64,000 bases of DNA from Streptomyces sp. I6 (GTDB taxonomy: Bacteria > Actinomycetota > Actinomycetes > Streptomycetales > Streptomycetaceae), in assembly GCA_003725745.1 (NCBI GenBank), contig RHDP01000001.1:3301001-3365000 (forward strand). The letters run 5' to 3'. The position numbers and the translations under genes are program-made. The notes under the pieces are model-generated. The model saw only the letters and a list, made by a program, of their open reading frames with translations. It searched no databases and was not told where the DNA came from. Of the stretch, positions 26,667 to 37,916 are shown piece by piece; the first letter of the stretch is position 1; each line of letters begins with the position of its first letter.

Positions 26667-29600
26667 CTACGCGGTGCGGAGAGCGGGCTCCCTGCGCCGC
26701 TCTCCGAGGAGGTCGGCGGCACGCTCCCGCTCCAGCATGAGGCGCAGCGGGCCCTCCGCCACCGCCAGCTCCGCAAAGGGCCCGCGCTGCACGGTGCGGC
26801 CCCCGTCCAGTACGAGCACCTCGTCGACCGCGTCGAGGCCTCGGAGCCGATGGGTGATCAGAACCGTCGTACGGCCCTCGGTCGCGGCCAGCAGGTCCGC
26901 TGTCAGCGCGTCGGCCGTGGCGAGATCCAGATGCTCGGCAGGCTCGTCGAGCAGCAGCACCGGGAAGTCGGCGAGCAGGGCGCGGGCCAGGGCCAGACGC
27001 TGGCGCTGACCGCCGGAGAGCCGGGCACCGTGCTCACCGACCAGGGTGTCGAGCCCGTCGGGGAGACCGTCGGCCCACTCCAGCAGCCGGGCGGAGGCCA
27101 GGGCCGCGCGCAGTTCCTCCTCGGAGGCACCGGTCCGCGCCAGACGCAGGTTCTCCCTGATCGAGCTGTCGAAGAGATGGGCGTCCTGGGCACAGAGTCC
27201 GACGCGGCGGCGGACGGTGTCCCCGTCGAGCGCGGTCGCGTCCGTCCCGCCGATCGTGTACGTCCCGGACCGGGCGTCCATGAAGCGCAGAAGAGCCTGG
27301 GCGAGCGTGGTCTTGCCGGATCCCGAGGCGCCGACGACGGCGACGCGCCGGCCGGCCGTGAGCGTCAGGTCGAACCCGGAGAGGGCGTCCCGGCGCCCGC
27401 CGGCATGGCGGACCGTGAGCCTCCGGACCTCCAGGGGGAAGGTGGAGACGGGCGCGGGGCGGGCCTCGGGGGCTCGCTGACCGGCACCGGGGTGTCGAGC
27501 ACCTCGAAGACCCGCTGTGCGCTGCGCCTTACCCGCTGCCGGTACTGCACCGCCGAGGGCAGCCCCACGACGGCCTCGAAGGCGGCGAGCGGTGTGAGGA
27601 CGACGACGGCGAGTTCGACTCCTTCGATCCGGCCCGAGTGCACCGCGGCGACGCCCGCGTACGCCGCGAAGGCGACGGTGAGACCGCAGACCACGGCCGA
27701 CAGTCCACCGCCGAGCGCGGTGGCGGTTGCGGTACGCCGGGCGATCCGCGTCAGAGTGCGGTCGGCCTCGCGTACTCTCGCCGTCCGCCGGGCGAGTGCC
27801 CCGGTGACGGTCAGTTCCGCGGTGCCCCTGAGCAGGTCGACGACCTGGGTGGCGAGCGCCCCGCGGGCCGGGGCGAGCCGCCGATCGGACCGCCGTGCGA
27901 CCGCCCCGCTCAGCACGGGTACGGCCACCCCGGCGGTGAGCAGTCCCACGGCCAGCACGGCGCCCGCCTCGGGGAGCAGCCACGCGGTGAAACCGACGGA
28001 AGCCGCCCCGACGACGAGAGCCGCGCCGGCCGGCAGCAGCCAGCGCAGCCAGTAGTCCTGGAGGGCGTCCACGTCCGCGACGAGCCGGGACAGCAGATCA
28101 CCCCGGCGGGTGCGGCCCAGCCCGGCGGGCGCGATCCGTTCCAGCCGGCGGTACACGCCGACTCTCAGCTCCGCCAGCATCCTCAGCACGGCGTCGTGCG
28201 AGACGAGCCGCTCGGTGTAGCGGAAGACCGCCCGTCCGATCCCGAAAGCCCGCGTCGCCGTGACGGCCACCATCAGATAGAGCACGGGCGGCTGCTCCGA
28301 CGCCCGGGAGATCAGCCATCCCGACACCGCCATGAGGCCCACTGCGGACCCCAGGGCCAGGCTCCCGAGCAGCAGCGCCGTCGCCAGGCGGCCGCGGTGT
28401 GCCCCGGCCGCCCCCCGCACCCGCGCGAGCACCCCGGCGCCTTTCCGGTCGGACGCCGCTGCGGCGGTCCGGCGTACGGAATCGGTGGCGGAATCGGTGG
28501 CGGGGGTCTCCGGGCCACGCGAGGGCTCGACGGATGCGATGGCGACCGGAACTTGGCGGATGCCGTCGGGCGAGGCCGAAGGCCGGGGAATCCCGGCGGG
28601 GGCGAGCGGCCCGGGGGTCTCCTCACCGGGGGGAGCCTGCCGGACCGGGCCCAGTTCGACCACGCGGTCGGCCACGGTCAGCAGCGCGGGCCGGTGGACG
28701 ACGAGCAGCACCGTCCTGCCGCGGGCCAGCCTCCGCACCGCGTCCACGATGCCCGCCTCGGTCTCCCCGTCCAGCGCCGCGGTGGGCTCGTCGAGCAGCA
28801 GCAGCGGCCGGTCGGCGAGGAAGGCCCGGGCGAGCGCGATCCGCTGGCGCTGGCCCGCGGACAGCCCTGCCCCGTCCTCACCGAGGACCGTGTCCACCCC
28901 CTGCGGCAGCGCGGCCGTGAAGTCCTCCGCGCCGGCGTCCCGTAGCGCCGCCAGGACCTCCGCGTCATCCGCGTCCTGCCGTGCGAGCCGCACGTTCTCC
29001 GCGATCGTCCCCGCGAAGAGGTACGGCCGCTGCGGCACCCAGGCGATCTGCCGGTGCCAGGCCGTCCGGTCCACGGACGCCAGGTCCACCGGCCTCTCCC
29101 CCGGGGCGCCCACCCGGACCGTGCCCTCGTCCGGTGCGGCGAAGCCCAGTACGGCATCGAGCAGCGTCGACTTTCCGACGCCGCTCGGGCCCACCAGCGC
29201 GACGGTCTCACCGTGCTCCACCGTCAGCGAGGCGGCGTCCAGCGAGGGTACGGCCCGGCCCTCGTGCCGTACCGTCACGGAGTCCAGTTCCAGCCGCACT
29301 CCCCGGGCGCCGGGCGCCGGCGCCGTGCCGCCGGCCCGGACCGGGGTCTCCAGCACCCGGAAGATCTCCTCCGCCGCCGCCAGCCCCTCCGCCGCGGCGT
29401 GGTACTGCGCCCCGACCTGCCGAAGCGGCAGATAGGCCTCGGGGGCGAGGATCAGCACGACGAGCCCGGTGTGGAGATCCAGATCGCCGTGCACAAGCCG
29501 CATGCCGATGCCGACCGCCACCAGCGCCACGGAGAGCGTCGACAGCAACTCCAGGGCGAAGGAGGACAGGAAGGCGATCCTGAGGGTCCTCAGCGTCGCC

Positions 29601-30304
29601 CGCCGGTACTCCGAGGTGATCTTCCGGATCGCCTCGGCCTGGGCCTTCGCCCGCCCGAACACCTTCAGGGTGGGCAGCCCCGCGACCACGTCGAGGAAGT
29701 GCCCGGACAGCCTCGACAGCAGGGTCCACTGACGGTTCATCCGGGCTTCCGTGGCCCAGCCGATCAGCACCATGAAGATCGGGATCAGCGGCAGGGTGAC
29801 CACGATCACCGCCGCCGACACCCAGTCCTCGGTGACGATCCGGGCCAGCACCGCGACCGGGACGACCACCGCCAGCCCCAACTGCGGCAGATAGCGGGCG
29901 AAGTAGTCGTCGAGCGCGTCCACCCCCCGGGTGGCGAGGGCGGCCAAAGAACCGCTCCGCTGCCCGCTCAGCCACCCCGGCCCCAGCTCCGCGGCCCGCT
30001 CCAGGACACGCCGGCGCAGCTCAGACTTGACCGCCGCACTCGCCCGGTGGGCGGCCAGTTCGGTGAGCCAGGTCACCAGCCCGCGTCCGGCGGCGACGAC
30101 GGCCAGCAGTACCAGCGGCGTCCACAGCCCGTCGGCGTCCAGCCCGCGCTGGAAGGCGCCGACCACCACGTCGGCGATGAGCATCGCCTGGGCGACGACC
30201 AGCGCCGCCCCGGCGAGGCCGAGTGCCACCACGGCCGCCAGGAAGAGGCGGGTGGCCCGGGCGTACCGGAGCAGGCGCGGGTCGACGGGTTTCACGTGAA
30301 ACAT
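26667..30304 (-). CDS. cydCD: Fused heterodimer-type ABC exporter CydDC, frameshifted
   Basis: The repaired product is about 1,212 aa and joins CydD and CydC in one chain. It exports reduced thiols needed to assemble cytochrome bd. The first half has six helices, Walker A VGPSGVGKSTLLDAV, signature LSAGQRQRIALARA and Walker B LLLLDEPTAALD. The second half repeats this with VVGASGSGKTTLAQA, LSGGQRQRLALARA and VLLLDEPAEHLD. The frame breaks at five G (27468-27472). A sixth joins SEPPEARPAPVSTFPLEVRR. As written, the product would lack the second ATPase. The start ATG lies inside a parS site, so the protein begins MFHVKP. It is 42 bp after cydB. Confidence 0.9.
30289..30302. other. parS site overlapping the cydCD start
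   Basis: GTTTCACGTGAAAC is the perfect ParB-binding palindrome known from Bacillus and Streptomyces. It covers codons 1-5 of cydCD, whose ATG is read from 30304 on the minus strand. Confidence 0.9.
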
Positions 30305-30346
30305 CCCTTGGTCGAGGGACCCGGTGGTCCCGGTGGAGCTCCGGCC

Positions 30347-31348
30347 TCAGTGCGGGTCGGCGATGTGCTGTGTGCCGATCCGCTTCCGGAACACCCAGTA
30401 GGTCCAGCCCTGGTACAGCAGCACCATGGGTGTCGCGATCCCGGCGCACCAGGTCATGATCTTGAGGGTGTAGGGGCTCGAGGACGCGTTGGTCACCGTC
30501 AGGCTCCAGGCCTCGTTGAGCGACGACGGCATCACGTTCGGGAAGAGGGTCAGGAACAGCATCGCCACCGCGGCCACGATCGTGACGCCCGACAGGGCGA
30601 ACGCCCAGCCCTCGCGCCCGGCTTCGTTCGCTCCGAGCGCGGCGACCAGCGCCAGCACCGCGACGGTCGCGGCGACCAGGCTGATGCCGTCGCCCCTCGC
30701 CGCCTGCGTCCACCCCAGAAAACCGAGGGCCAGCACGGCCGTGACCACTCCGAGGTTCCGGGCGAGCCTCCTGGCCCGCTCCCGGATGTCCCCCACCGTC
30801 TTCAGCGCCGTGAACACCGTGCCGTGGAAGGTGAAGAGCGCCAGGGTCACCAGGCCGCCCAGGATCGCGTACGGGTTCAGCAGGTCCCCGAGCGTGCCGA
30901 CGTACTCCATCTCCTGGTCGATCTTCACGCCGCGCACGATGTTCCCGAAGGCCACGCCCCACAGGAACGCCGGGATGAGCGAGGTCCAGAAGATGGCCTG
31001 CTCCCAGTTGCGCTGCCAGTGCTCCTCCGGTCGCTTGGCCCGGTACTCGAACGCGACACCGCGCACGATCAGGCAGACCAGGATGAGCAGCAGCGGCAGA
31101 TAGAAGCCCGAGAAGAGCGTGGCGTACCACTCGGGGAAGGCGGCGAACGTTGCACCGCCCGCCGACAGCAGCCACACCTCGTTGCCGTCCCAGACCGGGC
31201 CGATCGTATTGATGAGGACGCGCTTCTCGGCTCGGTCGCGAGCGAGCAGCTTCGTCAGGACACCGACCCCGAAGTCGAAGCCCTCGAGGAAGAAGTAGCC
31301 GGTCCACAGGACGGCGATGAGTACGAACCAGACGTCGTGGAGTTCCAT
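30347..31348 (-). CDS. cydB: Cytochrome bd oxidase subunit II
   Basis: This 333-aa membrane protein forms the bd-type quinol oxidase with CydA. It opens with MELHDVWFVLIAVLWTGYFFLEGFDFGVGVL, the typical CydB start, including the conserved FxxGFDFG region. About eight helices follow, with GNEVWLLSAGGATFAAFPEW in the first third. Length is in the actinobacterial range. It lies 23 bp downstream of cydA and upstream of cydCD. The oxidase supports respiration at low oxygen, and the whole operon should follow the Rex operator before cydA. Confidence 0.96.
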   Translation of the reverse strand: MELHDVWFVLIAVLWTGYFFLEGFDFGVGVLTKLLARDRAEKRVLINTIGPVWDGNEVWLLSAGGATFAAFPEWYATLFSGFYLPLLLILVCLIVRGVAFEYRAKRPEEHWQRNWEQAIFWTSLIPAFLWGVAFGNIVRGVKIDQEMEYVGTLGDLLNPYAILGGLVTLALFTFHGTVFTALKTVGDIRERARRLARNLGVVTAVLALGFLGWTQAARGDGISLVAATVAVLALVAALGANEAGREGWAFALSGVTIVAAVAMLFLTLFPNVMPSSLNEAWSLTVTNASSSPYTLKIMTWCAGIATPMVLLYQGWTYWVFRKRIGTQHIADPH

Positions 31349-31371
31349 GCCTCAGATCCCAGTCCTCGGTC

Positions 31372-32876
31372 TCAGTACGAGAAGGCCATCGGCCGGTCGG
31401 CGTCACGGTCGTCGCCGCCGATCTTGGTGGGCGGATTGAGGTCGGCTTCGGTGAGCTCGGGGGCCCGGCCTTGACGTACTTGACCAGCAGCTTGACCTCG
31501 ATGACGGCGAGGATCGCGTAGATGAGCGTGAAGACGATCATCGACGTGAGCACCTCGGCCTGGGTGACACCGGGGGAGACGGCGTCCCGGGTCCGCAACA
31601 CGCCGTAGACGACCCAGGGCTGCCGCCCCATCTCCGTGAAGATCCAGCCCCAGGAGTTGGCGATCAGGGGGAAGCCGAGCGTCCAGAGAGCTGTGAGCCA
31701 GTACAGCCGGGTGAGCCTCCGCCCGAGCGGCTTCCGGAACAGCACCACATGGGGCACGTCGTCCTCGCCGACCCTCGACGCCCGCGGCAGCATGAACTTC
31801 TTCCGGGTCAGCCAGAGCCCGGCCAGACCGACGGCGAACGACGTCATACCGAAGCCGATCATCCAGCGGAAGCCCCAGTAGGTGACCGGGATGTTGGGCC
31901 GGTAGTCGCCTGGGCCGTACTTCTCCTGCTCCGCCCTGTTGGTGTCGTTGATGCCGGGCACATAGGACGTGAAGTCGTCGTTCGCCAGGAACGACAGCAG
32001 GCCGGGGATCTCTATGGCGACCTTGTTGTGGCCCTTGTCCACGTCGCCGTAGGCGAACACGGAGAAGGGCGCCGGGCTCTCGCCGTCCCAGAGCGCCTCG
32101 GCCGCGGCCATCTTCATCGGCTGCTGCTTGAACATGACCTTGCCGAGCAGATCGCCGCTGACCGCCGTCAGCAGGCCCGCGACGGCGACCGTCACCAGGC
32201 CGAGCCGCAGCGAGCTCTTCATCACCTGGACGTGCTTCTTGCGCAGCAGGTGGAAGGCGGCGATGCCGACCATGAAGGCGCCGCCGGTGAGGAAGGCGCC
32301 GGAGAGCGTGTGGAAGACCTGGGTGAGGGCGGTGTTCTGGGTCAGCACTAGCCAGAAGTCGGTGAGTTCCGCCCGTCCGTTCTCCGGGTTGATCCGGTAC
32401 CCCACGGGGTGCTGCATCCAGGAGTTGGCCGCCAGGATGAAGTACGAGGAGAGGATGGTGCCGATGGAGACCATCCATATGCAGGCGAGGTGGATCTTCT
32501 TGGGGAGCTTGTCCCAGCCGAAGATCCACAGCCCGATGAAGGTGGACTCGAAGAAGAACGCGATCAGCGCCTCGAAGGCGAGCGGGGCACCGAAGACATC
32601 ACCGACGAAGCGTGAGTAGTCGGACCAGTTCATGCCGAACTGGAACTCCTGGACGATGCCGGTCACGACACCCATGGCGATGTTGATCAGGAAGAGCTTC
32701 CCCCAGAACTTGGTCGCCCTGAGGTACTTCTCCTTGCCCGTGCGCACCCACGCCGTCTGGAGACCCGCCGTCAGTGCCGCCAGGGAGATCGTGAGGGGAA
32801 CGAAGAGGAAGTGGTAGACGGTGGTGATGCCGAACTGCCAGCGGGCCAGTGTCTCTGGCGCCAGGGCGAGGTCCAC
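31372..32876 (-). CDS. cydA: Cytochrome bd oxidase subunit I, frameshift near the C-terminus
   Basis: The repaired product is about 501 aa. The start MDLALAPETLARWQFGITT gives the early region with haem ligand His (TTVYHFLFVPL). GRQPWVVYGVLRT is the conserved GWxxxExGRQPW segment near the second haem site (preceded by WIFTEM). The Q-loop lies around residues 250-330 and is short. The frame breaks only about 32 codons from the end, at five G (31459-31463). One more base gives KAGPPELTEADLNPPTKIGG ending at 31372. The unrepaired frame would read through into cydB and beyond. Start ATG 32876 is followed by normal membrane helices. Rex control is described separately. Confidence 0.93.
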
Positions 32877-32981
32877 GTCGTCTCTCCTTACATCGCCGTG
32901 GTCACATCGGCGCTCTCGTCGTGTGCGTCACGGCAGTGCGGTTCCCCCGAACCGCGGCATAACCGAACTTACGGACACGCT

Positions 32982-32997
32982 TGTGAACGCGTTCACA
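32982..32997. promoter_or_regulatory. Rex operator (ROP) upstream of cydA
   Basis: TGTGAACGCGTTCACA is a perfect 16-bp palindrome and, as I recall, equals the operator of the NADH/NAD+-sensing repressor Rex in S. coelicolor. It is 106 bp before the cydA start, so the operon should be repressed when the NADH/NAD+ ratio is low. Confidence 0.88.
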
Positions 32998-33009
32998 TTC
33001 ACAAGCAAT

Positions 33010-33637
33010 TATGAGCCATGCGAAATCCGAACATGCAAGCGGGGGTACCCCAAGGGGTTACCGACCGGTCGGCATGCCCCTCTGACTCGCGTGACCGCCC
33101 TCCCCAGGGCTTCGGCATGTGGGGGGATCCACGGCCCGAGGATCCCGATCCTCAGGACCGCGCAGCGGCTGACCTGGGCGTTCGTCCGGACCTCCCCCCA
33201 CGGGGGACGTCCGCGGGCGGGCTACCGCTCGCTTCCACCACGCAGTTCCCGGGCGAGGGGGTGCGGCTCCGCGGTCCCAAGCGGGCGCGATGCCCGGCCC
33301 CCCGAACCCGGTCACCCGGTCCACCGGCTCTGCGCGGGCTCCCGGCAGGTGGCCGAATCGGGCACCGTCGCTTTCCGGACGGAGGGTGACGCCCCGCCTT
33401 CCCCAGCGGCACCTGCACCCGTCCCCCTCGGCGGTCGGCACCGGCCGGCGGGTCCGTGCGACGACTCCCGGCGGATCGAGCACCGGGGTCGGGATCGCGG
33501 CCGGAGCCTGGGCCGCGTCGACGGCCACCCACGTGTGCGGACCGCGGTGCGGCCGTGCGCCCGGTCCGCGCGGAACGCCGGGCGGACCGGCCGCCGGTCC
33601 CCGGGGACCGGCGGCAGCCGCCTCCGCACCGACCCGC
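33010..33637. other. About 630 bp without a recognisable gene
   Basis: Between the cyd promoter region and the aminotransferase 3' end, open frames exist on both strands. None has a ribosome site, Streptomyces-like codon pattern or recognisable domain. The segment is extremely rich in CCGG/GGCC words. It may hold the aminotransferase terminator. Confidence 0.4.
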
Positions 33638-34717
33638 CTACATGCCCTGGCGGAACGCCTCGGCCGCGTGCAGGAAGACGTCGTTCGCCTCGTACTCGCC
33701 GATGGTGATCCGCACCCCTTCGCCCGGGAACGGCCGCACCACCACACCGGCCGCCTCGCAGGCGGCCGCGAACTCGGCCGCCCGCTCCCCCAGCCGCAGC
33801 CAGACGAAGTTCGCCTGTGTCGGGGGCACCGTCCAGCCCTGCTTCCGCAGGCCCTCGTACACCCGCGTCCGCTCCGCGACCAGCGAGCCGACCCTCCCGA
33901 GCAACTCGTCCTCCGCCCGCAGCGAGGCCACCGCCGCGTCCTGGGCGACCTGGCTCACGCCGAACGGAACGGCGGTCTTGCGCAGCGCGGCCGCCACGGG
34001 CTCGTGGGCGACGGCGAAGCCGACCCGTAGTCCGGCCAGGCCGTAGGCCTTGGAGAAGGTGCGCAGCACCGCGACGTTCGGGCGGGAGCGGTAGATCTCC
34101 AGGCCGTCCGGCACCTCGGGGTCGCGGATGAACTCGCGGTACGCCTCGTCCAGGACCACCAGCACATCGGAGGGGACCCGGTCGAGGAACCGCTCCAGCT
34201 CCTCGCGGTGCACCACCGTGCCGGTGGGGTTGTTCGGGTTGCAGACGAAGATCAGCCGGGTGCGGTCGGTGACGGCGTCCGCCATCGCGTCGAGGTCGTG
34301 CACGTCCTCTGAGGTCAGCGCCACGGGAACCGAGGTGGCACCGCTGATCCGGGTGATGATCGGGTACGCCTCGAAGGACCGCCAGGGGTAGATGACCTCG
34401 TCGCCGGGGCCCGACGTGATCTGCAGCAGCTGCTGGGCGACCCCCACCGAGCCGGTACCGGTCGCCAGGTGCGTCACCGGCACCCCGAAGCGGTCGGCGA
34501 GTTCGTTCATCAGTCCGGTGCAGGCCATGTCCGGGTACCGGTTGAAGTCGCCCGCGGCGGCGACGGCGGTCTCCATCACCCCGGGCAGCGGCGGATAGGG
34601 GTTCTCGTTGGAGGAGAGCTTGAACGCGACCGGCCCGCCGGCAGCGGCGGGCCTACCGGGCTTGTAGGTGGGGATGCCGTCCAGCTCGGCGCGCAGCTTG
34701 GGGCTCGTCTCGCTCAC
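33638..34717 (-). CDS. hisC: Histidinol-phosphate/aromatic amino acid aminotransferase
   Basis: This 359-aa PLP enzyme is of the class II (HisC) fold. [16 protein letters not shown] is the conserved N-terminal strap, [15 protein letters not shown] the cofactor phosphate region, [10 protein letters not shown] holds the conserved Asn, LDEAYREF the Asp, and [16 protein letters not shown] the PLP-binding Lys. GTG 34717 is preceded by GAGGAGG at good spacing and is preferred over ATG 34744. It stands alone, not in a his operon. Actinobacterial single-copy relatives of this type often prefer aromatic 2-oxo acids (Pat), so the symbol is tentative. Confidence 0.88.
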   Translation of the reverse strand: MSETSPKLRAELDGIPTYKPGRPAAAGGPVAFKLSSNENPYPPLPGVMETAVAAAGDFNRYPDMACTGLMNELADRFGVPVTHLATGTGSVGVAQQLLQITSGPGDEVIYPWRSFEAYPIITRISGATSVPVALTSEDVHDLDAMADAVTDRTRLIFVCNPNNPTGTVVHREELERFLDRVPSDVLVVLDEAYREFIRDPEVPDGLEIYRSRPNVAVLRTFSKAYGLAGLRVGFAVAHEPVAAALRKTAVPFGVSQVAQDAAVASLRAEDELLGRVGSLVAERTRVYEGLRKQGWTVPPTQANFVWLRLGERAAEFAAACEAAGVVVRPFPGEGVRITIGEYEANDVFLHAAEAFRQGM

Positions 34718-35142
34718 CGCAGGTCCTCCTCGACCATCGTGCATAAGGGTTCACCAATGCTCCTCACCCTATGAGGATTCCCCTCTCCTGCGAATGGGGG
34801 AGCGAGCGGGAGCCGGGCCCGGACCGGGCGCGACCGGGAGGGACCGGGAGGGAGCCGGGGCACACCGGGAGCGCCGGGCACCCGCGGCGAGGCGATGGAG
34901 GGCGCATATCGGATCACCGCGCGCCGGTGGCTCACTCCGTGGCGCGCATCCCTCGTAGTAGTGAGTTGAGACCGCTTCGATACCTGAGTCATCTGGCAGG
35001 TCCTCACCCATCGACAGCCCCGATACCAGCACCACTCACCCCAACCGCATGTGATCTCAAGGTAATTGACGGCATTTGGCCATGCAGAAACGTGCCTGCC
35101 AGTGCCTGCATATGCGACCGGCTCCACCGGCCCGCCTCGCCC

Positions 35143-35148
35143 TACTAT
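35143..35148 (+). promoter_or_regulatory. Possible -10 element of the LacI-family gene
   Basis: TACTAT ends 9 nt before the ATG at 35158. The upstream 300 bp has a run of AT-rich sequence unusual here. Confidence 0.35.
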
Positions 35149-35157
35149 CGGCCTGCC

Positions 35158-36270
35158 ATGACAGCAGCAGGGAAGCACCAGGTGAGCCGGACGGAGACAT
35201 CACGCCGGGGCAGTCGGCAGGGCCGGGCGGGCATCCGGGACGTAGCGGCCGCGGCCGGTGTCTCCATCACGACTGTCTCGGACGCGCTGAACGGAAAGGG
35301 CCGGCTCCCGGACGCCACCCGCCGCCATGTCCGCGAGGTCGCCGACCGGCTGGGCTACCGCCCCTCGGCCGCGGCCCGCACGCTCCGTACCGGCAAGTCG
35401 GGCCTCATCGGCCTCACGGTCACGACATACGGGGACGAACCCTTCACCTTCACGGAGTTCGCGTACTTCGCGGAGATGGCCCGGGCCGCCACCTCCGCCG
35501 CGCTCGCCCGCGGATACGCGCTGGTGATCCTCCCGGCCACCTCACGCCACGACGTCTGGTCCAATGTCGCCCTCGACGGCACCGTCGTGATCGACCCGTC
35601 GGACCACGACCCCGTGGTCACCGAGCTCGTCCGCCAGGGCCTGCCCGTCGTCTCCGACGGCCGCCCCGCGGGCACCCTCCCGGTCACCGCCTGGGTCGAC
35701 AACGACCACGAGGCCGCCGTGCTCGACCTGCTCGACCATCTGGCGGCCGGCGGCGCGCGCCGGATCGGTCTGCTCACCGGCACCACCACGGACACGTACA
35801 CACGGCTCTCCACCACGGCCTATCTCAACTGGTGCGAACGCGTCGGCCAGGATCCGGTCTACGAGGCGTACCCCGCCCACGACCCGTGCGCCGGCGCGGT
35901 CGCCGCCGACCGGCTGCTCGCCCGCCCGGACCGGCCCGACGCGGTGTACGGGCTCTTCGACCCCAACGGCACGGACCTGCTGGCCGCGGCCCGCCGGTAC
36001 GGGCTGCGCGTACCCGACGACCTGCTGCTGGTCTGCTGCAGCGAGTCCACCGTGTACGCGAACACGGACCCGTCGATCACCACGCTCTCGCTCAAGCCGC
36101 GGCGTATCGGCACGGCCGTGGTCCAGCTGCTGATCGACGCCATTGAGGGAGCGGACGGCGGGCGCCCGGTCGAGCAGGTGATACCGACCGAACTCATCGT
36201 CCGGACGTCGTCGCAGCGGCGCTCTCCGCGTACCACGGTGAGCGCCCCGCGGTCCCCTTCCCAGGACTGA
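35158..36270 (+). CDS. LacI family transcriptional regulator
   Basis: This 370-aa repressor has a basic lead (about 25 aa) and then the LacI helix-turn-helix IRDVAAAAGVSITTVSDALN with the hinge helix RPSAAARTLRTG. A periplasmic-binding-protein-like effector domain follows (GLIGLTVTTYGDEPFTFTEF; RIGLLTGTTTD; DAVYGLFDPNGTDLLAAARR; LLVCCSESTVYANTDPSITTL). The effector is probably a sugar or related small molecule. No sugar transporter or hydrolase gene is adjacent, so the target is not local or is the gene itself. ATG 35158 is the first start before the domain. The upstream intergenic region separates it from the divergent aminotransferase gene. Confidence 0.9.
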   Translation: MTAAGKHQVSRTETSRRGSRQGRAGIRDVAAAAGVSITTVSDALNGKGRLPDATRRHVREVADRLGYRPSAAARTLRTGKSGLIGLTVTTYGDEPFTFTEFAYFAEMARAATSAALARGYALVILPATSRHDVWSNVALDGTVVIDPSDHDPVVTELVRQGLPVVSDGRPAGTLPVTAWVDNDHEAAVLDLLDHLAAGGARRIGLLTGTTTDTYTRLSTTAYLNWCERVGQDPVYEAYPAHDPCAGAVAADRLLARPDRPDAVYGLFDPNGTDLLAAARRYGLRVPDDLLLVCCSESTVYANTDPSITTLSLKPRRIGTAVVQLLIDAIEGADGGRPVEQVIPTELIVRTSSQRRSPRTTVSAPRSPSQD

Positions 36271-36457
36271 GGACTGTCCCGTAGACCAGCGCAATCAGGG
36301 CGAAACGACCGGTGAACCGCCGCAGTACCCGGATTCAGCACCCCTGGTGCGTCACAGAGCACGATCCGCATTCCTATGATGGGCGCACGACACCGAGGAC
36401 CGTCCCCGACCAGGCCGGTCCGGCGGTGAGGGCGGCGCGACGGTGGTGGAGGGGTCG

Positions 36458-37764
36458 ATGACTCAGGGGGCCGGTCAGGAACCCGCGGTGCGTACGGCGA
36501 CGTTGCGCGACTTCCGTGTCCCGCCGTACGCACAGGTTCCGGTGCAGTCGCAGTCCTCCTCCCAGGAGTACGTGCTCGCGCACCCGGAGGACTCAGTGCC
36601 CCAGCCGGTTCCCCTCCTCCCCGGGGAGTCCGCCCCGCAGCCGGCGCCCCCGGCCCGGGCGGACCAGCCGGACCCAGGGGACCAGCCGGACGGTCCGGAC
36701 CGGGGGCCCCGGCGGCCGAGGCGGCAGGCGGCGGCCCCGGCACGGCCCCGGACCGAACCGAGGACTCCGTTCCGCAGGCACCCCAGGCCCCGCAGGCTCC
36801 GCCGGTCCACCCCGGCGACGCCGTCCCGGACGACGAACCGCCCGAGGGCTACACCCCCACCGAGCGCGACCTGCCGGTGGTCAACCGCGGCGACACCGTC
36901 CAGGTGGCCGCCGTCGCCCGGCAGCCCGCCCCGGAGGGCCTCGGCCCGCTCTATGTGGTGGGGGACGTCCACGGCTACCTGGACGAACTCGTCGCGGCTC
37001 TCGCCGCCCAGGGGCTCATCGACTCCGAAGGCCACTGGTCCGCGGGCAACACCCGGCTGTGGTTCCTGGGCGACTTCACCGACCGCGGCCCGGACGGCAT
37101 CGGCGTCATCGACCTCGTCATGCGGCTCTCGGCCGAGGCCGCGGCGGCCGGCGGCTACTGCAAGGCCCTGATGGGCAATCACGAGCTGCTGCTCATCGGT
37201 GCCAGGCGTTTCGGGGACACGCCCGTCAACTCGGGTGCCGGCACCGCCACCTTCCAGGCGGCGTGGCTCCTCAACGGAGGCCAGAAGAACGACATGGACC
37301 GCCTCCAGGACGTCCATCTCCAGTGGATGTCCCGGCTCGACGCGGTGGTGGAGGAGGACGGGCATCTGCTGATGCACTCCGACACGACCGCCTACCTCGA
37401 CTACGGCACCACGATCGAGGACGTCAACGACACCGTCCACGAGATCATCAACCGCAACGACGCGGACGAGTGCTGGGACCTCTTCCGCAAGTTCACCAAG
37501 CGCTTCGCCTTCCGGGACGACAACGGCCCCCGGGCCGTGAGGGAACTGCTCGCCACCTACGGTGGGGGCCGGGTGGTCCACGGCCACAGCCCCATCCCCT
37601 ACCTGCTCGGCGAGGTCGGTGCCGAGGACGACGACGGTGAGGGGAACTCGGAGCCGCTGGTGGAAGGCCCGCATGTGTACGCGGACGGGCTGGCCGTCGC
37701 CATGGACGGTGGAGTGACCATGGCCGGAAAACTGCTGGTCGCCCAACTGCCACTGCCGGCTTGA
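36458..37764 (+). CDS. PPP-type metallophosphatase with Pro-rich N-terminus, frameshifted
   Basis: The repaired product is about 435 aa. The first about 135 residues are low-complexity, rich in Pro, Gln and Ala, with no signal peptide. The phosphatase domain then shows LYVVGDVHGYLDELV (GDxHG), WFLGDFTDRGPDGIGV (GDxxDRG) and KALMGNHELLL (GNHE), with a later VVHGHSPIPYL (GHxP). These bind two metal ions for Ser/Thr or diadenosine phosphate hydrolysis. The frame changes at five G (36702-36706). A sixth gives DRGAPAAEAAGG continuing to the domain. ATG 36458 has GGAGGGG upstream. Annotators without the repair may start the gene near 36877. Confidence 0.85.
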
Positions 37765-37916
37765 GGCCATACTCGCGGCCGATTTCCGGAAACCCCCTGT
37801 CACGCCGTGGCGTAACCGCTCTACCATCGGCGTATCCGTGGCATGCTCTCCTCCGTTTCCGCCCAACTGCCCCATCCCATGGGCACACCGGCCCTACGGA
37901 GCATCGGGGGACACAC

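Noticed and set aside
33018-33389. Plus-strand frame of 123 codons after the Rex site
   Set aside because: No ribosome site, odd amino acid use and no homology that I recognise. It was left as an empty region.
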